64,000 bases of DNA from Rhodoflexus caldus (GCF_021206925.1 NZ_JAJPRF010000018.1:1-64000); one strand, 5' to 3'; positions 52,774 to 62,526 are shown, counted from the stretch's first letter. Numbers and translations: made by a program. Notes: generated by a model not told the origin, from the letters alone.

Positions 52774-52801
52774 TCGAAAACCTACCATTTCCAATTAAAC
52801 G

Positions 52802-54187
52802 ATGGCGAAGCGAAATAACAACCGACTTTACATTATCGGCGGCATTGTGCTTGTGGTGCTCATAGTATTTGCAGCAATTGCCCGCCGCCAAGGCTGGATT
52901 GGCAAAGAAAAGCCGATTGAGGTCATTCTAACCAAAGTAAAAAGAACCGATATTATCGAAAAAATAAGTGCATCAGGCAAAGTACAACCTGAAACCGAAG
53001 TGAAAATATCTCCTTTGGTTTCAGGTGAAGTTATCGATGTGCTCATCAAAGAAGGCGACTCGGTAACGGTTGGGCAGGTTTTGGTAAAAATTAAACCCGA
53101 TAACCTCCGTTCGGTATTAGACCGCGTTCAGGCCAACCTCAATACCCAACGGGCGAATCTTTCACAAGCAAAAGCGCGGGTAGAGCAGGCCAAGGCGCAA
53201 CTCATCCGCCGCAAACAGGAGTTAGACCGCACCAAAGTTCTGCACGCCCAAAAAGCCGTCTCCGATTCGGAACTGGAAACGGCTGTTACTAACTACGAAG
53301 TGGCACAGGCAGACCTTAAATCGGCAGAGCAAAGCGTAGAAGCTGCCCGATTTACCGTTATGAGTGCCGAAGCCCAAGTAAAAGAGGCCAGTGAAAACCT
53401 TTCGTTTACGACCATTACCGCACCCATGAGCGGTATTGTTTCCAAACTAAGTATTGAAAAAGGTGAGCGCGTAGTGGGTACTTCCCAAATGGCCGGTACC
53501 GAACTGCTGCGCATTGCAGACCTCAACACGATGGAAGTGCGGGTAGATGTGAACGAAAACGACATCATACGCGTCAATAAAGGCGACTCGGTAATTGTTG
53601 AGGTAGATTCGTACTCCTTTCAGGGAATGAAATTTGCAGGTATTGTAACCAAAATTGCCAACAGTGCCAAAGAAACACCGGGACAATCATTAGATGCCAT
53701 CACCGAGTTTGAGGTGCGCATCCGCATATTGCGCAGTTCCTACGAACAACTCATCAAAGAACGCAAAGGTGAAGAACCGTTTCGCCCGGGTATGACGGCT
53801 AACGTTGAAATTATCACCGACCGTAAAAACGGCGTACTTGCCGTACCGCTTGCATCGGTAACAACGCGTGCCGACAAAAAAGAAGCAGGTACAAGCACCA
53901 CTGCATCGGCCAACGACCCGAATACACCGCAAGCAAGCCGCGACACCAAAAAATCAACTATCAAAGAGGCCATCCGCGAAGTTGTATTTGTCAATGCAGA
54001 TGGCAAAGCCAAAATGGTGGAGGTAAAAACGGGCATCAGCGATTTTGAGAATATAGAAATCGTATCGGGATTGAAAGAAGGCGATGAGATTGTGTCCGGG
54101 CCTTTCCTTGCCGTTTCTAAAACGCTGAAAGACGGCGATGCCATTACGCAGGCAAAAGAAGACAGCAAAAAAGACAAAAAGCAATAA
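52802..54187 (+). CDS. Membrane-fusion (HlyD/MacA-type) efflux adaptor
   Basis: A 461-residue inner-membrane-anchored adaptor. One N-terminal span (LYIIGGIVLVVLIVFAAIA) is followed by a biotinyl-lipoyl-like half-motif (SPLVSGEVIDVLIKEGDSVTVGQVLVKI), a long coiled coil (residues about 110-190), the second lipoyl half (TTITAPMSGIVSKLSIEKGERV) and beta-barrel domains. It bridges TolC and an inner-membrane transporter, probably an ABC transporter of the MacB type. It follows tolC by 28 bases. No MacB-like or RND gene follows; an HD-domain gene begins 1 base after its stop instead. Confidence 0.93.
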   Translation: MAKRNNNRLYIIGGIVLVVLIVFAAIARRQGWIGKEKPIEVILTKVKRTDIIEKISASGKVQPETEVKISPLVSGEVIDVLIKEGDSVTVGQVLVKIKPDNLRSVLDRVQANLNTQRANLSQAKARVEQAKAQLIRRKQELDRTKVLHAQKAVSDSELETAVTNYEVAQADLKSAEQSVEAARFTVMSAEAQVKEASENLSFTTITAPMSGIVSKLSIEKGERVVGTSQMAGTELLRIADLNTMEVRVDVNENDIIRVNKGDSVIVEVDSYSFQGMKFAGIVTKIANSAKETPGQSLDAITEFEVRIRILRSSYEQLIKERKGEEPFRPGMTANVEIITDRKNGVLAVPLASVTTRADKKEAGTSTTASANDPNTPQASRDTKKSTIKEAIREVVFVNADGKAKMVEVKTGISDFENIEIVSGLKEGDEIVSGPFLAVSKTLKDGDAITQAKEDSKKDKKQ

Positions 54188-54188
54188 T

Positions 54189-54728
54189 ATGTGGCAGTCT
54201 GAACTTGTTTTAAAAGCACTTACGCTGGCAGGTGAAGCCCATGCGAACCAAACCATACAAGGCTTGGAAAGACCCTATTTGGAACATGTAACAGGTGTAA
54301 CAATGGAGGCACTCCGTGCCGCACTCACAGACAGCAGTTTAGATTATGACCTGCTGATTTGCTGCGGATTGCTGCACGATGTGGTAGAAGACACCTCCGT
54401 TTCGCTGGAAATCATTGAAGAGCAGTTTGGCCGTCGGATAGCTATGGGAGTTTCTGCCCTGACCAAAAACGAGGCTTTGCCCAAAGAACAACAAATGCCC
54501 GACAGCCTAAGCCGCATTTTGGCACTGAAACAGCCTGAAATCAACATTCTGAAAATGGCCGACCGCTGCAACAATTTGCGCCAGCCTCCCCCGCAATGGA
54601 ATGCACAACAAATCAAATCCTACTACGAAGAAGCTATCTATATTTTGGAAACCCTGCGCGGCGTTAATCAGGCCATAGAAAACCGTCTGGCAGAGCGTAT
54701 TGAAAATTACCGCCGCTATTGGCAATAG
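54189..54728 (+). CDS. HD-domain protein, SpoT-like hydrolase
   Basis: A 179-residue protein from the ATG at 54189, 1 base after the adaptor stop. It contains a single HD domain of the RelA/SpoT kind: RPYLEHVTGV, GLLHDVVEDT with the HD pair and the following Glu-Asp, then KMADRCNNL. It has no synthetase or regulatory domains, so it is like the small alarmone hydrolases (MESH1/SAH) that act on (p)ppGpp, or a related nucleotide hydrolase. The close spacing suggests translational coupling with the efflux adaptor. A bidirectional terminator follows. Confidence 0.85.
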   Translation: MWQSELVLKALTLAGEAHANQTIQGLERPYLEHVTGVTMEALRAALTDSSLDYDLLICCGLLHDVVEDTSVSLEIIEEQFGRRIAMGVSALTKNEALPKEQQMPDSLSRILALKQPEINILKMADRCNNLRQPPPQWNAQQIKSYYEEAIYILETLRGVNQAIENRLAERIENYRRYWQ

Positions 54729-54769
54729 CAAATTTCAGCTTTGTTGATAACTGCAACCATCGCAAAATA

Positions 54770-54807
54770 AAAATCCTATCGGGCAGCAATACCTGACAGG
54801 ATTTTTT
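54770..54807. terminator. Bidirectional terminator
   Basis: A stem of 14 positions with one mismatch and one G-T pair (54770-54783 with 54792-54805), flanked by A and T runs. It separates the HD gene from the convergent SusD-like gene. Confidence 0.85.
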
Positions 54808-54825
54808 GTAAATCAAATCAAGCGA

Positions 54826-56115
54826 CTATCGCAACAAGAACTCAAAGCTGAGCGGCCAGCGGCGATAGGTATTAGGGCGTTCAGCATTGACTTGGCTCCA
54901 GCGACGGCCGCGGCCCACATATTCGTAACGCGCTATACGCGATATAGGAAACTCGGTTGGGTTGTCGGCTACGGTGCGTGCTTGTGCATCGGGCACACCC
55001 CAACTGCGCACTACGTTGAACACCGTAGTAGCACGGTCTGCCTGACCCAATTCGGCAAGCATCAGTGCCACTTCCTGCCAAGTAATCAGCGGATACAATA
55101 CAACCGGTGTGATAGCACCCGGGCCGGGAGGAACAGGGTAGAAGTAGTTAATCCGTGTTTCAATAGCCAAGGCAGGGTCAAACCAATTGACAGGGGCTCC
55201 TCTGCGATTGACATCCCCCGGAATACGGTTGGCAACAAAGCTGTCGCTGTAATCATTCACACGGAAAGAGATGTAGTTCACCGCAGGCGGATACAATCCG
55301 GGGCCTGTGAGCGCATTGATGACGCGGTAGCCTGCCTGAGTAGCAGCATCGGCGGCCGTATAACCGTTTTGCAGAAAAGCTGCGGCTTGGTTGCGTGTGC
55401 CTGTATCAAAATGCAACATGCCAATCAGCGAATCGCACAGTTTTTCGCCCGAGCGGTTAGTATTCACCAACAAGCCTGTGGTAACAGGTGAGCCCCCTAC
55501 CGAAGGGTCGGCCGCTGTATTGGCGCTGTATGCCTGAAATTGCTGTTTAGCAGCCTGCAAAGCAGCAATGGCACGGGTTTTGGCCTCTTCGGGCGAAAGC
55601 AAATTGCCTGTTCCGGGCTCCGGTGTTTGCTCATAGAACTTGGCGAAATCCAGATACATTAAGCCCTCTATCACTTTTGCGTTAGCTGTCAGCAATGCCT
55701 TGGCCTTGGCATCTTGCTGCGGGTTGGTGCTGAACGTATTTTTTTGGATGGCATTCAGTGCTTCCGCTACTAACGCATGTGCGGTGTAGGCACGGCGCGA
55801 ATTGGTGGAATTTTGCGAATTATCGGTGGCCACCACTCCTTCCGCCTCAATGCGGTTGGCAAAAATAAACTGGCCTGCTGAACCGGTAGCACGCAGCTCC
55901 TCTCTGCCAATCAGCGAAGCAGACCAGCAAATTTGCTGATGTGCTTCAAAACCGTTTTTCAATGCGTTGGCAACCAAGGCCACCGTACCGCTGGCAGCAG
56001 TAGCATTTTCGGGGGTAATAGCTACCGGATTGTCTATCACCTTGAGTTTATCGCAACCTGTCAGGGCAATACTGAGCCCCAGCACAGGTATGATGATTTT
56101 ATGAATAGTTTTCAT
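54826..56115 (-). CDS. SusD/RagB-like nutrient-binding lipoprotein
   Basis: A 429-residue surface lipoprotein from the ATG at 56115 (MKTIHKI). The lipobox SIALTGC is clear (Cys near residue 21). The fold is the tetratricopeptide-like SusD scaffold; a conserved C-terminal region contains LITWQEVALMLAELGQADRATTVFNVVRSWGV and the closing YVGRGRRWSQVNAERPNTYRRWPL. With the SusC partner it captures a glycan, peptide or other polymer at the cell surface. It starts 23 bases after the SusC gene stop. No polysaccharide lyase or hydrolase is linked. Confidence 0.9.
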   Translation of the reverse strand: MKTIHKIIIPVLGLSIALTGCDKLKVIDNPVAITPENATAASGTVALVANALKNGFEAHQQICWSASLIGREELRATGSAGQFIFANRIEAEGVVATDNSQNSTNSRRAYTAHALVAEALNAIQKNTFSTNPQQDAKAKALLTANAKVIEGLMYLDFAKFYEQTPEPGTGNLLSPEEAKTRAIAALQAAKQQFQAYSANTAADPSVGGSPVTTGLLVNTNRSGEKLCDSLIGMLHFDTGTRNQAAAFLQNGYTAADAATQAGYRVINALTGPGLYPPAVNYISFRVNDYSDSFVANRIPGDVNRRGAPVNWFDPALAIETRINYFYPVPPGPGAITPVVLYPLITWQEVALMLAELGQADRATTVFNVVRSWGVPDAQARTVADNPTEFPISRIARYEYVGRGRRWSQVNAERPNTYRRWPLSFEFLLR

Positions 56116-56138
56116 AGTCGTCAAATGTGTTTAACGGG

Positions 56139-59100
56139 TTAAAATCCGACATTAAGAGAGAATGTGTAGCTGCGAGGAATGCCTGCCTCCCAGTAGTCAA
56201 TACCGCGCACCCAAGCGTTTTGCTGACCTGCACCCGAAGTTTCGGATTCTATATCATAGCCGCCTTTATACTTGCTGAAAGTCAAGAGGTTAGCTCCTGT
56301 CAGAGAAAGGCTGAGTTTCTTGACAAAACCTCCGGGCAATTTGCTCAACATAGCTTTGGGCATGTTGTAACCAATGGTCAGGAAACGCAGTTTGGTGAAG
56401 CTGGCATCTTGTACCCAGCGGCTGTAATCGTCCAGAATGCCGCCGTTGGCAGCAGTAGCCGTAAGTTGAGCAGCAGGTCTGTCCCAAAACTCATCGTGCA
56501 TACGGGTTCCGGGGGCAGCCAAATCGCGGGCTGTGCCGTTGAATCGCTTCAAACCGCTCTTACCGCCAAACAGCACGCGGGCAAACAGCCCTTTGTAGTC
56601 TACTTGCGTATTAATATTGAAATCAAATTTGGCAAAAGGCGAACCTAAGTAAATATCCTGTCCGGTGGCGGCAGGTGTCCACAAGCCACTCAGCGGATAA
56701 CCTTCACGGATGCGGGCTACACTGAGCAAGCCGCCCAGAATCTGCGGCACTTGCCCGGGCTGTGCACTGATGTTAAGTCCGGTAACTTTGTTGTCCAATG
56801 TGGTGCCGGTAAAGCCCAGATTCCATGTCAGGTCTTTTGTGCGAACTATATCGCCGTTGAGCGAAAACTCAAATCCTCTATTATACATCTCACCAACGTT
56901 AATCAGGTTTTCCGTAAAGCCGCGGTTAGTAGCAGGGTTTACGCCTGAGTTAAGCAGCAGGTCGCGGAATTGTTTGTTGTAAAACGTAATCTCAAAATTC
57001 AAACGACCTTTCAACAATGAACCGTCTATGCCCACTTCGGTTTCAATTTGTGTTTCAGGCTTCAAATCGCGGTTGCCCGGGGTGAGGAAGTTGATAGCCG
57101 AAGCACCGTTGTAGCCGCCCGCATCTAAGCCAAAAGTAGGGTTGATGAAGAAAGGCGGCGGCTGCGTTCCCGATGTACCCACAGCAGCACGGGCACGGAT
57201 GTTGTCTTTGATGCTGTAGCTCACGGAAGCGCGAGGATAGAAGAAGAATTGCTCGCGGAAAGCCGTGCCGCGGTCAAATCGTCCGCCCAGATTGACAAAG
57301 AGTTTGTCTTTGAATCCGATAGTTTCGTTGAAATAAATACCCAACGTATTGACAGGCGTGCGCAGTTCAAAGTTAGAGCCTGCGTTAAATGTTTGATAAC
57401 CGCCAAGGAACTGCTCGTCAATGGTTGGTACGCGGTTCTGAAAACGGGCATACAAATAAGTACGCAGGTTTTCGTCGTACTGCAAGCCCATGGCCGATTT
57501 TACGTACAGGTCTTTGTTGATTTCCCATGCATGGTTTACACCAAGCGTAAAGGTGGTTTGCCGCAACACTTCTTTGTCAACATCCAAACGACCGGTCGGG
57601 AACAAGCTGACCACGCCGAAAGGATAAATCATTTTGCCGTCAATAGTGCTGTTGTCAATACCCAAGTTAGCATCCACAATCAGGTTTTGGGTGATGTTAT
57701 ACTTGGCATTTACGCTGCCAATCACGCGCTGAATGTCATTTTCACGGCGGATGGTGGTGTATGCATCGGGCGAAGGAATACCCAAATCAACGCGGGCGGC
57801 CTGTCCCGGGCTGCGCACTTGGTCTAAATTCATAAAAGGCATGGCGTTGGAGTTTCGCCCCCAAGCATTGACAATGAAAAAGCCCGGTGCACCACCCGGC
57901 AATTGTTTGCGTTTGTCGGCAGAGTAATCGGCATTCACACGAACCTCAAACTTGTTGGTCGGGCGCGAAGTAACGCTCACGCGGAAACCATTGGCGCTAA
58001 ATTCGGTGCCTTTCTGATGGCCGATGTTGTTTTGCGTACTGGCAGATGCATAATAGCTCAGCTTATTGTCGCCGCCCGATACGCGGAAGGTATGGCGATT
58101 GAAAGAACCCTGACGGAAGGCTGCTGTCATCCAGTCGTTGCCTAATCCGCTTTGTTGCGCAAATTGGTCTATCTCTGCGGCAGTATAGCGTCGGGCAATT
58201 GCTGCACCGGTCTGCGCTTCGTTTACCAAGTTAGCCCATGTGCGCACCTGTTCCTGTGTCCAGTCTTTTTTGTAGTTCAATACGCCGCGGTGCACTTCGG
58301 TAACGCCTGCGTCCAAACTGTATTCAAACGTAGGCTGACCGCCACCGCCGCTTTTGGTTTTGATAACGATTACACCTGATGAAGCCCGCGAACCGTACAG
58401 CGAAGCTGCCGCCGCACCTTTCAGCACCTCAATGCTTTCAATATCTTCGGGGTTAATGGCAGCCAACGCACGAGTACCGTTGTTCATACCAAACGAAGCA
58501 GAGCCTGTACCATTCACCGCATTTGCGCCTGTGGTAACGTTTCGGTTAGAGTTATCCAAGAAGATGCCATCCACAATTACTAACGGCTCCGATGCCCCGA
58601 TAATGGAGTTGCCGCCACGGATGCGAAAACGGAAACCGCCCCCGGGCGTTCCGTCGGCAGAATAGGTTTCCACACCTGCCAAGCGGCCTATCAGCGCATC
58701 CTCCACCGTAGGGATAGGCAGTTCGTCCAGCGTTTTGCTGCTCACATTGGCACGCGAAGTACCCAACTCCTTTTGTTTGGTTTGTACCGCCAAACCTGTT
58801 ACGACGATGTCTTCCAAATACAAGTCGGTACTTTCCAAGCCAAAGTCAAAAGTCTTGGTTTCGTTGGCCGCTACACTAACGGCAACTTCTTTTTCTTTAA
58901 AGCCGATACTGCGAATTACAAGCGTTACAGATTTGCCCGCAGGTACCCCTGTTAAGCGATATTGTCCCGCAATATCAGTTGCTGTGCCGATGGTAGTTCC
59001 TTTTACCTGCACAGTTGCGCCCACCAGCGGCTCGTTGTCGGCCGCATTGGTGATTTTACCGGTGATAGTTCCCGATTGCGCCCACAGCCATTGCGGCAAT

Positions 59101-59150
59101 GCCAGCAATAGCACCACAATCAAATAGCGTTTAAGTTTTTCCATGTTCAT
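56139..59150 (-). CDS. SusC/RagA-type TonB-dependent outer-membrane transporter
   Basis: A 1,003-residue TonB-dependent transporter. Its N-terminus has a signal peptide (LIVVLLLALPQWLWA), then a CarboxypepD_reg-like domain (GTITGKITNAADNEPLVGATVQVKGT), the plug with the SusC motif (LAVQTKQKELGTSRANVSS ... RIRGGNSI) and a 22-strand barrel ending in an aromatic strand (YTFSLNVGF). It pairs with the SusD-like lipoprotein in uptake driven by TonB. A second in-frame ATG lies at 59144. No sigma factor or FecR gene is next to it, so its control is not evident from the context. Confidence 0.95.
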   Translation of the reverse strand: MNMEKLKRYLIVVLLLALPQWLWAQSGTITGKITNAADNEPLVGATVQVKGTTIGTATDIAGQYRLTGVPAGKSVTLVIRSIGFKEKEVAVSVAANETKTFDFGLESTDLYLEDIVVTGLAVQTKQKELGTSRANVSSKTLDELPIPTVEDALIGRLAGVETYSADGTPGGGFRFRIRGGNSIIGASEPLVIVDGIFLDNSNRNVTTGANAVNGTGSASFGMNNGTRALAAINPEDIESIEVLKGAAAASLYGSRASSGVIVIKTKSGGGGQPTFEYSLDAGVTEVHRGVLNYKKDWTQEQVRTWANLVNEAQTGAAIARRYTAAEIDQFAQQSGLGNDWMTAAFRQGSFNRHTFRVSGGDNKLSYYASASTQNNIGHQKGTEFSANGFRVSVTSRPTNKFEVRVNADYSADKRKQLPGGAPGFFIVNAWGRNSNAMPFMNLDQVRSPGQAARVDLGIPSPDAYTTIRRENDIQRVIGSVNAKYNITQNLIVDANLGIDNSTIDGKMIYPFGVVSLFPTGRLDVDKEVLRQTTFTLGVNHAWEINKDLYVKSAMGLQYDENLRTYLYARFQNRVPTIDEQFLGGYQTFNAGSNFELRTPVNTLGIYFNETIGFKDKLFVNLGGRFDRGTAFREQFFFYPRASVSYSIKDNIRARAAVGTSGTQPPPFFINPTFGLDAGGYNGASAINFLTPGNRDLKPETQIETEVGIDGSLLKGRLNFEITFYNKQFRDLLLNSGVNPATNRGFTENLINVGEMYNRGFEFSLNGDIVRTKDLTWNLGFTGTTLDNKVTGLNISAQPGQVPQILGGLLSVARIREGYPLSGLWTPAATGQDIYLGSPFAKFDFNINTQVDYKGLFARVLFGGKSGLKRFNGTARDLAAPGTRMHDEFWDRPAAQLTATAANGGILDDYSRWVQDASFTKLRFLTIGYNMPKAMLSKLPGGFVKKLSLSLTGANLLTFSKYKGGYDIESETSGAGQQNAWVRGIDYWEAGIPRSYTFSLNVGF

Positions 59151-59265
59151 AAGGCTTAGGTGTAACGTTATGTACTATGGCCTAAATTAATTAACCTCAT
59201 TAACAATTTTTACTATGAAGGCACTAAATTTTCATAAATTTGTTTCAAACCCATTTCCTCCGCTT

Positions 59266-60243
59266 ATGAAACTGAAAAAACTGATAGTTGCCCTGCTTAG
59301 CTCAATGACTGTTTTACAGGCAGTTGCACAAAAAACGAAGCCTTCGCTTCAACAAGAGTTAGACACGATGATGGTTTGGTTCACGGGCGAGTTTGACAAC
59401 TTCCAACAAGTATGGATGGAAAAACGCGACTCGGTAAAGCCTGACCTGATGCATGAACACATTCATTCTATTTTCGCACCGGTGCAAGTGCCCGCATTTG
59501 GCAAGCATGTATTCTACGTAAAACAATACATGGACGGCAACCCCAAAAAAATATACCGGCAACGCCTGTACAGCTTTGGCATTGATGCAGTGGAGAAAGC
59601 CATCCGATTAGATATTTACAGTTTTCCTGTGGATAGCCTCTATTATGACGCGCACCTGCAACCCGAAAAACTCCGCAACCTCAGCCCCGAACAACTCATC
59701 ACTACGCCCGGCTGCGGTGTATTTTGGAAACGCAACGGCGACCACTTTATTGGTTACATGAAGCCGAAAGCCTGCAATGTAGTTTCTAAACGCACCGGCA
59801 AACGCATCTACATCACCGACAGCCTGAAACTCACCCGCGATGAAATCTGGATTCGCGATGAAGCGGAAGATGAGGATGGCAATTATGTATTCGGACACAA
59901 AGGCAAAATTCCACACATGCTGAAACGCTCTGTTTATTATTCTGCGTGGATGGTAGTGCAAAATCCGCTCAAACAAAATGAATACTTCACCATGCGCAAC
60001 CTGCGCCTGCACAACCAAGGCGATAAAGTACGTTTTGTTACCGAAAAAGGCGAACCGACCAAATACTGGCTGGAACTGTCGGAGGTGGTGTACGGCAAAG
60101 ACCTGAATGTTCTTAAATTGGCCATCTACGAAGACGGCAAGCCCGAAGCCATTGCCTACACATGGGGCAACACCGACGCCAAGCGCTTAGGTATCAATAT
60201 GCGAAGTTTGCAGGCAGGCGTTACATTGGAAACCAAGAAGTAA
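59266..60243 (+). CDS. CpeT/CpcT (DUF1001)-family protein
   Basis: A 325-residue protein from the ATG at 59266, with a signal peptide (LIVALLSSMTVLQAVA). It matches the CpeT/CpcT family: MMVWFTGEFDNFQQVW, VFYVKQYMDGNPKKIYRQRLYSF and TTPGCGVFWKRNGDHFIGY. The cyanobacterial members attach bilins to phycobiliproteins, but exported Bacteroidota relatives have no known phycobiliprotein and probably do something else. The C-terminal 100 or so residues form a separate beta region. It starts divergently from the SusC gene and is followed 10 bases later by a TIM-barrel isomerase gene. Confidence 0.82.
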   Translation: MKLKKLIVALLSSMTVLQAVAQKTKPSLQQELDTMMVWFTGEFDNFQQVWMEKRDSVKPDLMHEHIHSIFAPVQVPAFGKHVFYVKQYMDGNPKKIYRQRLYSFGIDAVEKAIRLDIYSFPVDSLYYDAHLQPEKLRNLSPEQLITTPGCGVFWKRNGDHFIGYMKPKACNVVSKRTGKRIYITDSLKLTRDEIWIRDEAEDEDGNYVFGHKGKIPHMLKRSVYYSAWMVVQNPLKQNEYFTMRNLRLHNQGDKVRFVTEKGEPTKYWLELSEVVYGKDLNVLKLAIYEDGKPEAIAYTWGNTDAKRLGINMRSLQAGVTLETKK

Positions 60244-60253
60244 GCAAACACAT

Positions 60254-61138
60254 ATGACACACAGAAGAAACGCACTCAAACTGATGGTGGCAGGCGCAGT
60301 GGCACTGTCTGCCGATGCGCTTGCCAATCGCATGGAGAAAACAGAAGCTGTATTGGGAAGCCGTCTTTCAGGTCAAATCCGCCACTCGGTTTCACGCTGG
60401 TGCTACAGCGACCTCAGCTTAGACGAACTTTGCATCGCCGCCAAACGATTTGGCATTGAATCGGTTGAGTTGCTCAACATAGAAGAATTGCCGCTACTCA
60501 AGAAACATGAACTTACCTGTGGCATGGTGTCTGCCATCCGCGATGGGTTTGGCATACCCAAAGGATGGAACGACCCGCGCAACCACGAAGGACTGATGAA
60601 ACTGTACGCCGACCTGCTAATTCCCGAAACGGCAAAAGCAGGCATGACCAATCTCATTTGCTTTTCGGGCAACCGCAACGGCATGAGCGATGAACAGGGA
60701 TTAAAAAACTGTGCAGCCGGATTGAAAAAATTGATTCCGTTGGCAGAAAAATACAAGGTAACACTCGTAATGGAACTGCTTAATAGTAAAATTGACCACA
60801 AAGACTACATGTGCGACCACACCGCATGGGGCGTGGAACTTTGTCAAATGGTCGGTTCAGAAAATTTCAAACTGCTGTACGACATCTACCACATGCAAAT
60901 TATGGAGGGAGACGTTATCCGCACCATTCGCGAAAATCACCAATATATTGCACACTATCATACGGCAGGCGTACCCGGACGCAATGAAATTGATGACACC
61001 CAAGAGCTTAACTACCCTGCCATTATGCGTGCCATAGTGGAAACGGGCTACAAAGGTTTGGTTGGTCAGGAGTTTATCCCAAAAAATCAGGATAAGTTAG
61101 TGTCGTTGGAAAAAGCTATCAAAATATGTACGGTATAG
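60254..61138 (+). CDS. Hydroxypyruvate isomerase / xylose-isomerase-like TIM barrel
   Basis: A 294-residue TIM-barrel protein. An N-terminal twin-arginine-like segment (HRRNALKLMVAGAVALSADA) suggests Tat export or a lipid-free anchor. The barrel has the typical metal-binding residues of the AP endonuclease 2/xylose isomerase family: VMELLNS, LLYDIYHMQ and IAHYHTAGVPGR, ending in GYKGLVGQEF. It resembles bacterial Hyi-type isomerases. Its physiological substrate is uncertain. It starts 10 bases after the CpeT-like gene. A third copy of the intergenic repeat family follows its stop. Confidence 0.85.
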   Translation: MTHRRNALKLMVAGAVALSADALANRMEKTEAVLGSRLSGQIRHSVSRWCYSDLSLDELCIAAKRFGIESVELLNIEELPLLKKHELTCGMVSAIRDGFGIPKGWNDPRNHEGLMKLYADLLIPETAKAGMTNLICFSGNRNGMSDEQGLKNCAAGLKKLIPLAEKYKVTLVMELLNSKIDHKDYMCDHTAWGVELCQMVGSENFKLLYDIYHMQIMEGDVIRTIRENHQYIAHYHTAGVPGRNEIDDTQELNYPAIMRAIVETGYKGLVGQEFIPKNQDKLVSLEKAIKICTV

Positions 61139-61149
61139 AAGCGTAAGTG

Positions 61150-61243
61150 ATTTTGCGTAAAATTTACACATAAATTTCTGAAAATCAAGCGTCTAAACCT
61201 AACGAATCTAAAAGACCCGTTAGGTTTATCATATCGTCAGCAT
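61150..61243. repeat. Intergenic repeat family, copy C
   Basis: The most diverged copy. It shares the ATTTTGCG-AAAATTTACACA, TAAA and TGAAAATCAAGC stretches and, near the end, the hairpin AAACCTAACG with CCCGTTAGGTTT. It follows the isomerase gene, as copies A and B follow other plus-strand genes. Confidence 0.5.
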
Positions 61244-61287
61244 CAGGCGGCTAAACGGCGCAGTCATGCAAAGCAGGCATTTAACCA

Positions 61288-62028
61288 TCAATTCCTGCTT
61301 CCGTAATAAATATTAACAAAAATAGAAAAGTAATTTTGCTTATTTTCTGCCAAAGGCATCATAATGACTCGTTGCGCCAGAAAATCGGCCATGAAGCCTG
61401 CCTCCACACCCGTTACGTTGGTTCGGAAGTTGCCAAACTCGAAGGCTACCGCACTGCGCACCGAACCCCCAAACCCGAATGTACTTTGTGAAAGACTTTC
61501 CCCAAAGCGCGAAGTGCGCACCACTTGGTCAAACGAAGGATGACGGTTAGGGTCATACTGTTCCAGCCTGATATTGCCCGAACCAAAGCGATATTCAATC
61601 AGATAAGGAGCAATGACGGCAAGCGTAGGGCCTGCGGAAAACGATGCAGCCACTTGCACCCCCTGCTCGGCGGCACGACGGAACAGAATGAGTTCGCGTC
61701 CGTATTGCGGACGAACCAGCAATAAATGATTTTGCTTGCCGGGGATAAACGATTCGCCGCTGAGACGGCTCTGCGCACGCTGTTCTTTCGGATGGCGCAC
61801 ATTGACCACATCCAGATAGAACAAGTGATACATTTGGTTATTGATACTGCGCGTATGTTTAATCATACCGCCGCCAATTAAGCCGGCATTACTGTTCAGG
61901 TTAATTCCGTAGCCTGTTTGGCGGTTGTAAGGCGGGTCTTCTTCCAAGGCAATATCTTGTGCGTACAAGGCACCCGCAAGCAGTGTTAATAAGGCTAAGG
62001 CAAAATATTTTTTCAAGGCAAATCCCAT
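61288..62028 (-). CDS. Predicted outer-membrane or secreted protein
   Basis: A 246-residue protein with a signal peptide (FALALLTLLAGALYAQ). The body alternates aromatic and polar residues (YGRELILFRRAAEQGVQVAASF, FRTNVTGVEAGFMADFLAQRV) and ends FSIFVNIYYGSRN, like an outer-membrane barrel. I find no family. Its start is 26 bases from the divergent OsmC gene. Confidence 0.7.
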   Translation of the reverse strand: MGFALKKYFALALLTLLAGALYAQDIALEEDPPYNRQTGYGINLNSNAGLIGGGMIKHTRSINNQMYHLFYLDVVNVRHPKEQRAQSRLSGESFIPGKQNHLLLVRPQYGRELILFRRAAEQGVQVAASFSAGPTLAVIAPYLIEYRFGSGNIRLEQYDPNRHPSFDQVVRTSRFGESLSQSTFGFGGSVRSAVAFEFGNFRTNVTGVEAGFMADFLAQRVIMMPLAENKQNYFSIFVNIYYGSRN

Positions 62029-62053
62029 ATTTTTGAGCCAAATTAATGCAAAG

Positions 62054-62458
62054 ATGGCACATTTTAAAAATACTTATCTGGGAGACTTGCGTACAGAGTC
62101 CATCCATATCAAATCAGGTACTCGAATCATTACCGATGCACCAACGGATAACCACGGAAAAGGAGAAGCCTTCTCGCCGACCGACCTTGTTTGTGCCGCA
62201 CTCGCAAGCTGCAAAATGACTATTATGGGCATTTTGGCCAACCGCGAGCAGATAGACCTCAGCGGAATGACCTGCGAAATAGAAAAAATTATGGAGGCCA
62301 ATCCGCGCCGCATCGGTGAAATTAAAATCACTTTTGAACTTCCTAACAGCCAACTGAGTGAAAAACACCGCACCATGCTGATAAATGCTGCCAATACTTG
62401 CCCTGTTGCGCTCAGTCTGCATCCCGATATTAAAAGAACTGTGGTCTATAATTTTTAA
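62054..62458 (+). CDS. OsmC-family peroxiredoxin-like protein
   Basis: A 134-residue protein from the ATG at 62054. It has the OsmC/Ohr hallmark: GEAFSPTDLVCAALASCKMTIM with the first reactive Cys, and later NAANTCPVALSLHPDI with the second Cys. The pair reduces organic hydroperoxides by thiol chemistry. Length agrees with the YhfA/OsmC subgroup. It has no obvious operon partner. Confidence 0.92.
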   Translation: MAHFKNTYLGDLRTESIHIKSGTRIITDAPTDNHGKGEAFSPTDLVCAALASCKMTIMGILANREQIDLSGMTCEIEKIMEANPRRIGEIKITFELPNSQLSEKHRTMLINAANTCPVALSLHPDIKRTVVYNF

Positions 62459-62526
62459 TTGTTATAGCAATTTTCTTATTTTCACAAATGAATTAAACAA
62501 CACACTCAACCTCAAACAATTGTTTT

